DNA of 12,964 nt from Polyangiaceae bacterium (lineage in GTDB: Bacteria; Myxococcota_A; Polyangia; Polyangiales; Polyangiaceae): the NCBI GenBank assembly GCA_025934595.1, contig JAICXU010000024.1:1-12964 (forward strand), given 5' to 3'. Positions 6,123 to 12,927 of the stretch are shown here, piece after piece. Under the pieces are notes generated by a model. The model saw only the letters and a list, made by a program, of their open reading frames with translations, ran no database searches and was not told the origin of the DNA. Position 1 is the first letter of the stretch. Each line of letters starts with the position of its first letter. The position numbers and the translations under genes are program-made.

Positions 6123-7249
6123 GCGAGACGGCGGCGGACCTCGGCCTCTTTCGCGTTCTTCGCGACGACGGCACCGCCGATCCCGAGCGCGACCCGAAAA
6201 TCGCGGACGACATTCTCCTTCGCGCGTATCGCGAGATGCGCCGTCTTCGCGCGATCGACGCGCGCATGATCGTGCTGCAGCGACAAGGTCGCGTCGGTTT
6301 CTACGGCGCGTGCACCGGCCAAGAAGCGGTGCCGATCGCGACGGGCCTCGCGGTCGCGAAACAAGATTGGGTCTTTCCCGCGCTTCGCGAGCAGAGCGTG
6401 ATGCTCGTGCGCGGTTTCCCGCTCGTCGCGTTCATCGCGCAAGTGTTCGGCAACTCGGGCGACGTGCTGAAAGGTCGCCAGATGCCGAGCCATCACTCGG
6501 GACGCGACGTCCATCAAGTGAGCTGGTCGTCGAACATCGGTCCGCAAATTCCGCAAGCGGTCGGCGCGGCGATGGCGATGAAGCGCGACAAGGACATCGC
6601 TCGCGGCGAGCGCCCCGTCGCGCCTCCGGTCAGCGTGGCATTCATGGGCGATGGCGCCACGAGCCAACCGGATTTTCATTCCGCGATGACGTTCGCCGCG
6701 CGTGACAAGGCGCCGTGCGTGCTCATTTGCCAGAACAACCACTGGTCGATCAGCGTGCCCACGTCGCGACAAACCGCTTCGGAGACGATCGCAGTGAAAG
6801 CGCGCGCGTACGGCATTCCCGGCGTGCGCGTCGACGGCAACGATTTACTTGCATGTTGCAAGGTCCTCTCCGATGCCCTCGCGCGCGCGCGAAAAGGGGA
6901 GGGGCCCACGTTCATCGAGGCGCTCACGTATCGCATCGGCGCGCATTCGACGTCCGACGATCCCACCCGCTATCGGTCGAACGACGAGGTCGAGGCTTGG
7001 AAGAAGAAGGACCCGCTCGATCGCTTGCGAAAGCATTTGGCGGTGCGCAAATTGGTCAGCGACGCGAGCGACACCGATCTCGACGCCGAGCTCACGAAGG
7101 AAATCGGCGATGCCGTGCGCGGCGTCGAGGCCATGCCCGCGTGCGATCGCGCGAGCCTCTTCGACGACGTCTACGCCGCGCTACCCGCGAATCTGCGCGC
7201 GCAACGCGACCAATTGCTCGCTCTTCCCATCGTCCCTACACACGGATAA
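6119..7249 (+). CDS. 2-oxoacid dehydrogenase E1 component, alpha subunit (branched-chain type)
   Basis: This 376-residue protein is the thiamine-diphosphate-binding alpha subunit of an alpha2beta2 E1, which decarboxylates a 2-oxoacid and transfers the acyl group to lipoyl-E2. The diphosphate/Mg motif is GDGATSQPDF at 177-186 with NN at 206-207, about 30 residues later. KGRQMPSHHS (118-127) and NIGPQIPQAVGAAMA (139-153) are family landmarks. The loop YRIGAHSTSDDPTRYR (271-286) closely resembles the branched-chain enzyme (phosphorylation loop of eukaryotic BCKDHA), so 2-oxoisovalerate-type substrates are more likely than pyruvate. Length is as expected. Start TTG 6119 overlaps the preceding stop. 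Dihydrolipoamide dehydrogenase follows after 12 bp, but no E1 beta or E2 gene is here; an alpha subunit cannot act without beta, so its partner must be encoded elsewhere. Confidence 0.93.
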   Translation: MSETAADLGLFRVLRDDGTADPERDPKIADDILLRAYREMRRLRAIDARMIVLQRQGRVGFYGACTGQEAVPIATGLAVAKQDWVFPALREQSVMLVRGFPLVAFIAQVFGNSGDVLKGRQMPSHHSGRDVHQVSWSSNIGPQIPQAVGAAMAMKRDKDIARGERPVAPPVSVAFMGDGATSQPDFHSAMTFAARDKAPCVLICQNNHWSISVPTSRQTASETIAVKARAYGIPGVRVDGNDLLACCKVLSDALARARKGEGPTFIEALTYRIGAHSTSDDPTRYRSNDEVEAWKKKDPLDRLRKHLAVRKLVSDASDTDLDAELTKEIGDAVRGVEAMPACDRASLFDDVYAALPANLRAQRDQLLALPIVPTHG

Positions 7250-7261
7250 GAGGGAGTCGTC

Positions 7262-8671
7262 ATGGCGAATCGAACGTACGACGCAATCGTGATTGGCGGC
7301 GGCCCGGGCGGATACCCGTGCGCCATTCGTTTGGGGCAGCTCAAACAAAAAGTAGCGATCATCGAAAAAGACGAGGTCGGCGGCGTATGCCTCAATTGGG
7401 GATGCGTGCCTTCGAAGGCGCTCATCGCCGCGAGCCACCATTACGAGAAGACGAAGCACGGTGAGGTGATGGGCCTCTTCGTCGACAACGTGCGCGTCGA
7501 CGTCCCCAAAATGCAGGAATGGAAAGCCGGCATCGTGAAGAAGCTCACGAGCGGCGTCACGGGCCTCTTGAAATCGAACGGCGCGGAGTTGATCCGCGGC
7601 ACCGCGCGCGTGACCGGAAAGAACACGGTCGAGGTCACGAACAAAGAAGGCGCGAAAGAGACGCTCGAAGCGAAGGCGATCGTCGTCGCCACCGGCTCCT
7701 CCACCATCGAGATTCCGTCGTTCAAATTCGACGGCAAGCAAATCATCGGCGCGAAAGACGCGGTGAGCTTGCAGACGGTGCCGAAGCGCCTCCTCGTCAT
7801 CGGCGGCGGCGTGATCGGCCTCGAGCTCGGCAGCGTGTATCAAAAGCTCGGAAGCGAGCTCACCGTCGTCGAAGCCACCGCGACGCTCCTCCCCGGCACC
7901 GATGCCGATCTCACCGCGGTCGTCGAAAAGAAGCTCGTCAAAAACGGCGCAAAGATTTTCAAGAACGCCAAAGCCCTCGGCTACGAAAAATCCGGAGACG
8001 GATCACTCGCGGTCAAAGTCGATCTCGGCGGCGGAAAATTCGACACGCTCGTCTGCGACGTCGTGCTCGTCGCGGTCGGCATGCGTCCGAACGGCGCGGG
8101 CCTCGGTCTCGAAGAAGTCGGCGTCAAAGTCGAGCGCGGCTTCGTTCCGTCCGACATCTCCGGCCGCACGAACGTGCCCAGCATCTACGCGATCGGCGAC
8201 GTCACCGCGCAGCCGATGCTCGCGCACAAAGCCACGAAAGAGGGCGAGGTGGTCGCCGAGATCATCGCGGGTCACAAAGCGGCGAAGGATTGGGTCTCGA
8301 TCCCGGCCGCGATCTTCACCGATCCCGAAATCGCGAGCGCGGGCCTGTCGGAGGCGCAAGCCAAAGAAAAAGGCCTCGACATCAAGATCGGAAAATTCCC
8401 GTTCGCGGCGCTCGGCCGCGCGATGGCGGTCGTCGAGACCGATGGATTTTTCAAAATCGTGAGCGACAAAAAAACGCACGAGGTGCTCGGCGTGCACATC
8501 GTCGGCGCAGAGGCCTCCGATCTCATCTCGGAAGGCGCGCTCGCGCTCGAGATGCACGCGTTCCTCGAAGACATCGGGCTCACGATTCACCCGCACCCGA
8601 CGCTCGGCGAGGGAATGATGGAGAGCGCGCAAAACGGGCTCGGCCACGCGATTCACATCTTGAACAAGTAG
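7262..8671 (+). CDS. lpdA: dihydrolipoamide dehydrogenase (E3)
   Basis: This 469-residue FAD flavoprotein reoxidises dihydrolipoyl groups on E2 (or glycine cleavage H protein) using NAD+. The FAD-binding motif GGGPGGY is at 12-18 and the redox-active disulfide GGVCLNWGCVPSK at 41-52 (C43, C48). The second Rossmann motif IGGGVIGLELGS (180-191) binds NAD+, and YAIGDVT is in the FAD region. The C-terminal interface domain carries HPHPTLGE (443-450) with the catalytic His445-Glu450 pair spaced as in E. coli Lpd. No N-terminal lipoyl domain is present. Shine-Dalgarno AGGGAG (7251-7256) lies 5 nt before ATG. All key residues are intact. Its place directly behind E1 alpha shows it serves a 2-oxoacid dehydrogenase complex, and it may be shared by several complexes. 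Confidence 0.96.
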   Translation: MANRTYDAIVIGGGPGGYPCAIRLGQLKQKVAIIEKDEVGGVCLNWGCVPSKALIAASHHYEKTKHGEVMGLFVDNVRVDVPKMQEWKAGIVKKLTSGVTGLLKSNGAELIRGTARVTGKNTVEVTNKEGAKETLEAKAIVVATGSSTIEIPSFKFDGKQIIGAKDAVSLQTVPKRLLVIGGGVIGLELGSVYQKLGSELTVVEATATLLPGTDADLTAVVEKKLVKNGAKIFKNAKALGYEKSGDGSLAVKVDLGGGKFDTLVCDVVLVAVGMRPNGAGLGLEEVGVKVERGFVPSDISGRTNVPSIYAIGDVTAQPMLAHKATKEGEVVAEIIAGHKAAKDWVSIPAAIFTDPEIASAGLSEAQAKEKGLDIKIGKFPFAALGRAMAVVETDGFFKIVSDKKTHEVLGVHIVGAEASDLISEGALALEMHAFLEDIGLTIHPHPTLGEGMMESAQNGLGHAIHILNK

Positions 8672-8683
8672 CGACGTAGGTCG

Positions 8684-8703
8684 ACGCGAGCGCAAGCACG
8701 CGT
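8684..8703 (+). other. hairpin with GCAA loop after lpdA
   Basis: ACGCG-A-GC (8684-8691) pairs with GC-A-CGCGT (8696-8703) around a GCAA tetraloop, with one A-A mismatch. It lies 12 bp after the lpdA stop. A T7 run (8736-8742) is too far away for a classical terminator, but the structure may end or protect the lpdA mRNA facing the convergent small gene. Confidence 0.3.
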
Positions 8704-8745
8704 GGAAGCAAGAGGGACGCGGATCGCTTCACGGATTTTTTTCGA

Positions 8746-8922
8746 TCAGCGTCTTCCCTTGAACCCCATCATGTTCTGCACGACGGCTTCGCTTTCTTCG
8801 GCGACCTCGGCCTCTTCGCGTGCGCGATCCGCGCAGTCCTCGCAGAGCTTCTTGGCCTTGCCGGCGACCTTCACCGTGACGAGCGAATCGACCTCGTTGT
8901 CGCATTCTTTGCAGGTGGGCAT
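8746..8922 (-). CDS. 58-residue zinc-ribbon-like protein (CxxC...CxxC)
   Basis: Reading the minus strand from ATG 8922-8920 to TGA 8748-8746 gives 58 residues: CKEC at 4-7, CEDC at 27-30, and a charged helix (REEAEVAEESEAVV, 35-48) ending in MMGFKGRR. The two CxxC pairs separated by 19 residues are the classic spacing of a small treble-clef or zinc-ribbon fold that would bind one Zn ion. The strict reading frame, absence of internal stops and the retained cysteine pairs support a real gene despite its short length. It is convergent with lpdA and divergent from pspA, with 52 bp between starts, so it may share regulation with pspA. Nucleic-acid or protein binding is inferred. No strong Shine-Dalgarno is visible; the upstream ATGACGTGATG arrangement is notable. 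Confidence 0.7.
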   Translation of the reverse strand: MPTCKECDNEVDSLVTVKVAGKAKKLCEDCADRAREEAEVAEESEAVVQNMMGFKGRR

Positions 8923-8931
8923 CACGTCATC

Positions 8932-8941
8932 GTAGCGCTAC
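8932..8941. promoter_or_regulatory. 10-bp palindrome GTAGCGCTAC between divergent genes
   Basis: GTAGC|GCTAC is a perfect palindrome centred in the 52-bp gap between the zinc-ribbon gene and pspA. Its position suits an operator acting on both. It also overlaps a poor sigma-54-like match (TAGC...TTGC) in front of pspA. Short palindromes occur by chance, so this is only a candidate. Confidence 0.25.
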
Positions 8942-8974
8942 TCTTGCCAAGGAGAAGAGGAGCGCGCGCCGCCG

Positions 8975-9694
8975 ATGGGAATTTTCGACCGCATGGGGAA
9001 GGTGATTTCGAGCAACATGAACGCGCTCCTCGACAAAGCCGAGGATGACGACAAGCTCGTCGGTCTCAACATCGACGAGATGGGCGAGCAGCTGAAAGAA
9101 GGCAGGAAGGACGTGATCGCCGCCGTCGCCGCCGAAAAGCAGCTCGCGAAAAAAGTCGACGATCTCAAGAGCGAGACCGAAAAGTGGGAGAAGCGCGCCG
9201 AGCTCGCGCTCAAAACCGGTGACGAGCCGCTCGCACGCGAGGCGCTGAAACAAAAGAAGCGCACGACGATGGAGACCGAGGCGGCCGAGCGCGCGCGCGT
9301 CGAGCAACGCGACGCCGCACTCCGTATGAAGAGCGAACTTTCGCGCATGGAGACGAAGCTCGAAGAGATCAAATTGAGGAAGGGCTCGATCGCGGCGCGC
9401 GCGAAGCAGGCGAAAGGCGGCGGCGAGCTCGGAACGAAAGGCGGAGGATCGTCTGCGTTCGAAAACTTCCGGCGCATGGAAGAAAAAATCGAAGGCCGCG
9501 AAGCCCAGAACGCGGCGATGAACGAAGTCGAAGAAGCGATCGGCGGCGGAGAGCAAGAGCGCGATCTCGAATCGAAGTTCCGCGATCTCGAGAGGCAAGT
9601 CGGAGGCGGGGGAAGCAGCGGAGCGAGCGGCACCGAAGCGCCGAGCGACATCGACGACGAGCTCGCCGCGATGAAGAAGCGCTTGCGAGTCTAG
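8975..9694 (+). CDS. pspA: PspA/IM30 family envelope-stress protein
   Basis: This 239-residue protein starts MGIFDRMGKVISSNMNALLDKAEDDDKLV, the standard start of PspA/Vipp1 with an amphipathic membrane-binding helix. It continues as a long coiled coil (about 25-145 and 160-210) rich in Glu/Lys, with the WEKRAELAL..GDEPLAREAL segment (71-91) typical of the family. A Gly/Ser-rich break separates residues 148-160, and another, 210-220, precedes the last helix. PspA oligomers bind and stabilise stressed membranes, and in enterobacteria PspA also restrains the activator PspF; no PspF gene is visible here. The start is fixed by family alignment; a GAGGAG (8957-8962) lies 12 nt upstream. A cyclase-like/TPR protein follows after 4 bp and is probably its partner. 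Confidence 0.93.
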   Translation: MGIFDRMGKVISSNMNALLDKAEDDDKLVGLNIDEMGEQLKEGRKDVIAAVAAEKQLAKKVDDLKSETEKWEKRAELALKTGDEPLAREALKQKKRTTMETEAAERARVEQRDAALRMKSELSRMETKLEEIKLRKGSIAARAKQAKGGGELGTKGGGSSAFENFRRMEEKIEGREAQNAAMNEVEEAIGGGEQERDLESKFRDLERQVGGGGSSGASGTEAPSDIDDELAAMKKRLRV

Positions 9695-9698
9695 GTCG

Positions 9699-10685
9699 AT
9701 GTCGACCCTCGACAAGGAACGCCTCGTCCTCGTTTGCCGCCGACGCATCGAGGGCGCGGCGGAATTTCTCGGATCTGCGCGCGCTCTCGTTTTGATCGCC
9801 GACGCGAGCGGCGGCCGCTTGGTCGCGTGGGCCTCCACATTTTTCGCGATCGGTTGGGCGCGCGACAAGCTCGTCTCTGCGCTCGAGATCACGTTGAAGC
9901 TCCGCGAAGAGCAAGGCGCGTGGAGCGCAGGCATCGCCGTCGGCGAGGTGATTTTCTTGAACGAGCACGCGAGCACGTTCATCGGTGGCGTTCCTCTCGC
10001 CGCGGCGGAAATCTTGTCGGCGGCGGCGAAACCCGGAGAAACGTGGGTGCACGAGAGCATCCTCACCGCCTTCGCATCGCACGTGAAGGCGAGCACGCCG
10101 ATGTCGCTCGCGTGGGCGGGCCGCGAGGTCGTCGGTGCGCTCCTCGATGCTCCGACGCGGAGGACGACCATGACCGGCATGCGAGCGCCCGCGCCGCGGT
10201 ACGCGAGCCCGTCCACGTTCGACGCCGAAGAGGCCGATCCCGAAGCTCTCGCCGCGCGTTTGGCGCAGCTCTCGCGCGACGCGCTCCTCGGCGGCGACGC
10301 GCAGTCGCTCGAGAAATGGAGCGACGGTTTGAAAGCGACCGGCGAAAAAGACGCCCTCGCCGAACGCATGCGCGCGATGGCGCGGCTCGCAAAAGGGCGC
10401 GTGGGCGACGCGCTGAAGGCGCTCCGCGATGCGCGAAAAGTGGCCGAAGAGGAGGGCGCGGCGCGCGCGCAATGTCAGGCCGCGTTGGCGCTCGGTGTCG
10501 GCCTCGCGTTCGCAGGACGCAATGACGAGGCGCTGCTCGAAGGTCTCGACGCGCTGGCCCGCGCGCGCGAGTCGAGCGACATCCAAGCCGAAGGCGCGTG
10601 CCTCGCGTTCTTGCAGAAGCTCTTCACCGGAAAGCATCCGAGCATTTTTCCGCCGCGCCCTCTTGCGCCGCAGGAAAAGACCTAG
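9699..10685 (+). CDS. degenerate class III cyclase-like domain plus TPR-like helices
   Basis: This 328-residue protein has an N-terminal part (about 28-125) that reads like a class III nucleotidyl cyclase: ALVLIADASGG (29-39), WSAGIAVGEVIF (75-86, compare IGIHTGEVV) and FIGGVPLAAAEILSAAAKPGETWVHESI (94-121, compare VNLAARLEALAKPGEILVS). The region between the first Asp and the second motif is shortened, the usual GDG metal/turn segment reads WAST, and the VNxAxR transition-state residues read PLAAAE, so it should not catalyse. After a Pro/Thr linker (about 150-180) come amphipathic helices (185-310) resembling TPRs, for example RVGDALKALRDARKVAEEEG and RNDEALLEGLDALARARESS. No membrane span. 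It starts 4 bp after pspA and is convergent with the SctU-like gene. A sensor or scaffold role in envelope stress is inferred; domain assignment is by eye. Confidence 0.6.
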   Translation: MSTLDKERLVLVCRRRIEGAAEFLGSARALVLIADASGGRLVAWASTFFAIGWARDKLVSALEITLKLREEQGAWSAGIAVGEVIFLNEHASTFIGGVPLAAAEILSAAAKPGETWVHESILTAFASHVKASTPMSLAWAGREVVGALLDAPTRRTTMTGMRAPAPRYASPSTFDAEEADPEALAARLAQLSRDALLGGDAQSLEKWSDGLKATGEKDALAERMRAMARLAKGRVGDALKALRDARKVAEEEGAARAQCQAALALGVGLAFAGRNDEALLEGLDALARARESSDIQAEGACLAFLQKLFTGKHPSIFPPRPLAPQEKT

Positions 10686-11677
10686 ACCTCGGCTTCGAGC
10701 ACGAGCGGCGCGATACGGTCGTAGAGAGACTCGGGGATCGCCGCGCCGATCGCCAGCGGCGAAAGGGCCGCGGCGAGGTCCTGGTCGATCGTCACGCGAA
10801 GCCCTGCATTTCGCCCCGCTTCGAGCGTTCCTGGTCCCGAGGTGAGCACCGTGGGCGCGCGATCGATGCCAGGCCGATAGCGAAGCGCGATCGCGCTTGA
10901 TTCGCCGTCGCTCACGACGAGCGCCGCGTCTTCGATGCGCACCGCGCTCGCGAGCAATTCGCCCGCCGCCCGCTTGCGAGCTTCTTTCACGTGCGGATCG
11001 CCGTCGCTCTCTCTCCGCTCGCGGCGAATCTCCTCGTGCGTCATCTTGAGGCGGCGGCGCCAGAGCATGTTCGTGATGGCCAGATCAGCGGCCGCAATTC
11101 CGACTCCCGCGAACGCGATGCTCTTCCACGTGCTCACGACGATCGCGAGCGCGAATGGACCGACGGCGCCGGTCCGGCCCGCGACATGAGCGATGTCGAG
11201 CGCATGGGCGCGAAGCTCGAATCCGACGATCATGATCGCGACGAGCCCGCACGCGGTCGCGCGAAGGAGGCCGACGACGTTCGCCGCCGAGAAGAGACGC
11301 CCCAAACCGGCAAAGGGATCGACGCGAGCAAAATCGGGTGTGACGAGGCGCCCGCTCACGACGCCGCCGGTCTGCGCGAGCGAGGCCACCGCGGTCGTCA
11401 CCGCGCAGACGAGAAGAATGGGCGCCACAAGAAAAACGAGGGCGCGACCATCCGAAGCTACGTCGATCGCACCGACATCGACGCGAGGCGCGTGGGCAAT
11501 CGCAGCGCGCATGGCGCCGGTCCACCACGTCACGAACGCGCGCGTCGCCACGGGAAACACGGCGAGCGCGGCCAAGAGCCCGACGGAGCGCGCCGCAAAA
11601 ACGCTGATCCCGCTATCGCCCTCGCGCCGAGCGCGCGCGAGCCGGCGAGGGGTGGGCTCTTCGGTGGGCGTGCTCAC
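10682..11677 (-). CDS. sctU: FlhB/SctU (YscU) family export-apparatus protein lacking the NPTH autocleavage motif
   Basis: This 331-residue protein starts GTG 11677-11675, overlapping the obg stop by 4 bp. Family marks: the basic N-terminus TEEPTPRRLARARREG (5-20), four hydrophobic segments (about 30-52, 79-101, 133-153, 172-203), GGVVSGRLVTPDFARVDPFAGLGR (104-127) and the cytoplasmic helix KMTHEEIRRERRESDGDPHVK (211-231) leading to a C-terminal domain ending in IPESLYDRIAPLVLE. SctU/FlhB normally cleaves itself at N-P-T-H, which switches substrate specificity in type III secretion. The aligned positions read D257-G258-E259-S260 (VVSDGESSAIALRY), so cleavage is not expected. No other type III gene is in the window. 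It could be part of the divergent non-flagellar system known from myxobacteria, or a remnant, although the frame is intact. Its TAG overlaps that of the facing gene in CTAG. Confidence 0.88.
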   Translation of the reverse strand: MSTPTEEPTPRRLARARREGDSGISVFAARSVGLLAALAVFPVATRAFVTWWTGAMRAAIAHAPRVDVGAIDVASDGRALVFLVAPILLVCAVTTAVASLAQTGGVVSGRLVTPDFARVDPFAGLGRLFSAANVVGLLRATACGLVAIMIVGFELRAHALDIAHVAGRTGAVGPFALAIVVSTWKSIAFAGVGIAAADLAITNMLWRRRLKMTHEEIRRERRESDGDPHVKEARKRAAGELLASAVRIEDAALVVSDGESSAIALRYRPGIDRAPTVLTSGPGTLEAGRNAGLRVTIDQDLAAALSPLAIGAAIPESLYDRIAPLVLEAEV

Positions 11678-12927
11678 TTCTTCTTTTTCTTCGCCGCGCG
11701 TCGTTTGGCCGTTTTTGGCTTCGCGCCCTCGTGAGCGCGAGGCGCGCGCTTCTTCTTGAGCGTGCCTTCTCTGGCCTTGGCCTTGAGAGCCTTCGAAAGC
11801 ATCGGCGATCGCTCTTCGCTCGCCGTCTTCTCGTTCTTCTTCGTCTTCTTCTCTTCGCGGTCCTTGCCTCGGTCCACGTCGAGCTCCAGACCGAGCTCTG
11901 GGACTTCGTGACCGTCGCCGCGCACCATTCGCAGAAGCTCGAACAAGATCTCGCGAACGCCTTCTCCCGTTGCCGCGGAAATCAGCCTCAAATCGACCCG
12001 CCGCTTCTTGAACGCCTTCTTCGCGGCCTCGAATGCCTCGCGGACCTCGGTGATGTCCGCTTTGCTCATGACGACGATCTGCGGGCGCCTTGCGAGCCCG
12101 GGGTCGAACTTTTCGAGCTCGCGCATCACGGCGTCGTAGTCGGCAAGCGGCTCGCGGCCTTCGCCGGGGTCGATTGTCACGAGGTGCAAGAGCGCCCTCG
12201 TTCTCTCCACATGCCGCAAAAATCGATGGCCAAGGCCGACGCCCTCGGCGGCACCCGGAATCAGGCCTGGGATGTCAGCGAGCACGAACGAGGCATCGTC
12301 CCCCACGGTCACGACGCCCAAATGGGGCTCGAGAGTGGTGAAGGGATACGCGGCGACCTTCGGTCGAGCGCGCGAGACGGCGCGAATGAACGTGGATTTG
12401 CCCACGTTCGGAAATCCGAGGAGGCCCACGTCGGCCATGACCTTCAGCTCGAGCCGCAGATTTTTCTCCTCGCCGGGCTCGCCGGGCTCGGCGCGACGAG
12501 GCGCGCGGTCGAACGAGGAGGCGAAGTGGATGTTGCCCCGCCCTCCGCGACCGCCCTTGGCGATGACCGTCCGAACGTTCGGCTTTGCGAGATCGAAGAG
12601 CAGCTCGCCGTTGTCTTGGTCGAAGACTTGGGTGCCGACGGGGACGCGGACCACGAAATCCTCGGCGCCCCGCCCGTATCGATCCGACCCCATGCCGTGC
12701 TCGCCGTGCTTCGCCCGCAGGATTTTCGTATGGGTAAAGTCGATGAGGGTCGAGAGACCGGGCGCCGTCTCGAAGACGATGTCGCCGCCTCGCCCGCCGT
12801 CGCCTCCCGAAGGACCGCCGTGCGGGACGTATTTTTCCCTGCGAAACGCGACGCACCCGTTGCCGCCGCTGCCGGCGATGACGGCGACCGTGCACTCGTC
12901 GATGAATTTCACCGGGCCATCTTTCAT
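11674..12927 (-). CDS. obg: Obg/CgtA GTPase with lysine-rich C-terminal tail
   Basis: This is the essential ribosome-assembly/stress GTPase. The start is taken as ATG 12927-12925 (MKDGPVKFIDE), 417 residues; GTG 12912-12910 (VKFIDE) would align better with most family members and give 412, while the frame also runs open to 12960 and beyond. The glycine-rich Obg fold (about 8-160) includes GGNGCVAFRREKYVPHGGPSGGDGGRGG. The G domain has G1 GFPNVGKST (171-179), G2 in YPFTTLEP, G3 DIPGLI (218-223), G4 SKAD (288-291) in place of the usual NKxD, and G5 SAATGEG (317-323). Instead of an OCT domain the protein ends in a strongly basic tail (about 353-417, ending KRRAAKKKKK). The next gene starts inside its stop codon (GTGA), so the two are coupled. 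The usual rplU-rpmA neighbours are not visible at this edge. Confidence 0.95.
   Translation of the reverse strand: MKDGPVKFIDECTVAVIAGSGGNGCVAFRREKYVPHGGPSGGDGGRGGDIVFETAPGLSTLIDFTHTKILRAKHGEHGMGSDRYGRGAEDFVVRVPVGTQVFDQDNGELLFDLAKPNVRTVIAKGGRGGRGNIHFASSFDRAPRRAEPGEPGEEKNLRLELKVMADVGLLGFPNVGKSTFIRAVSRARPKVAAYPFTTLEPHLGVVTVGDDASFVLADIPGLIPGAAEGVGLGHRFLRHVERTRALLHLVTIDPGEGREPLADYDAVMRELEKFDPGLARRPQIVVMSKADITEVREAFEAAKKAFKKRRVDLRLISAATGEGVREILFELLRMVRGDGHEVPELGLELDVDRGKDREEKKTKKNEKTASEERSPMLSKALKAKAREGTLKKKRAPRAHEGAKPKTAKRRAAKKKKK

Noticed and set aside
8933..8948. Sigma-54 promoter (TAGC...TTGC) before pspA
   Set aside because: The -12 TTGC matches, but the nearly invariant -24 GG reads AG and other positions mismatch; no PspF-like activator gene is in the window.
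8927..10369. 480-codon minus-strand open frame opposite pspA and the pseudo-cyclase gene
   Set aside because: The plus strand encodes clear PspA; the antisense product is a low-complexity Arg/Ser/Phe-rich shadow.
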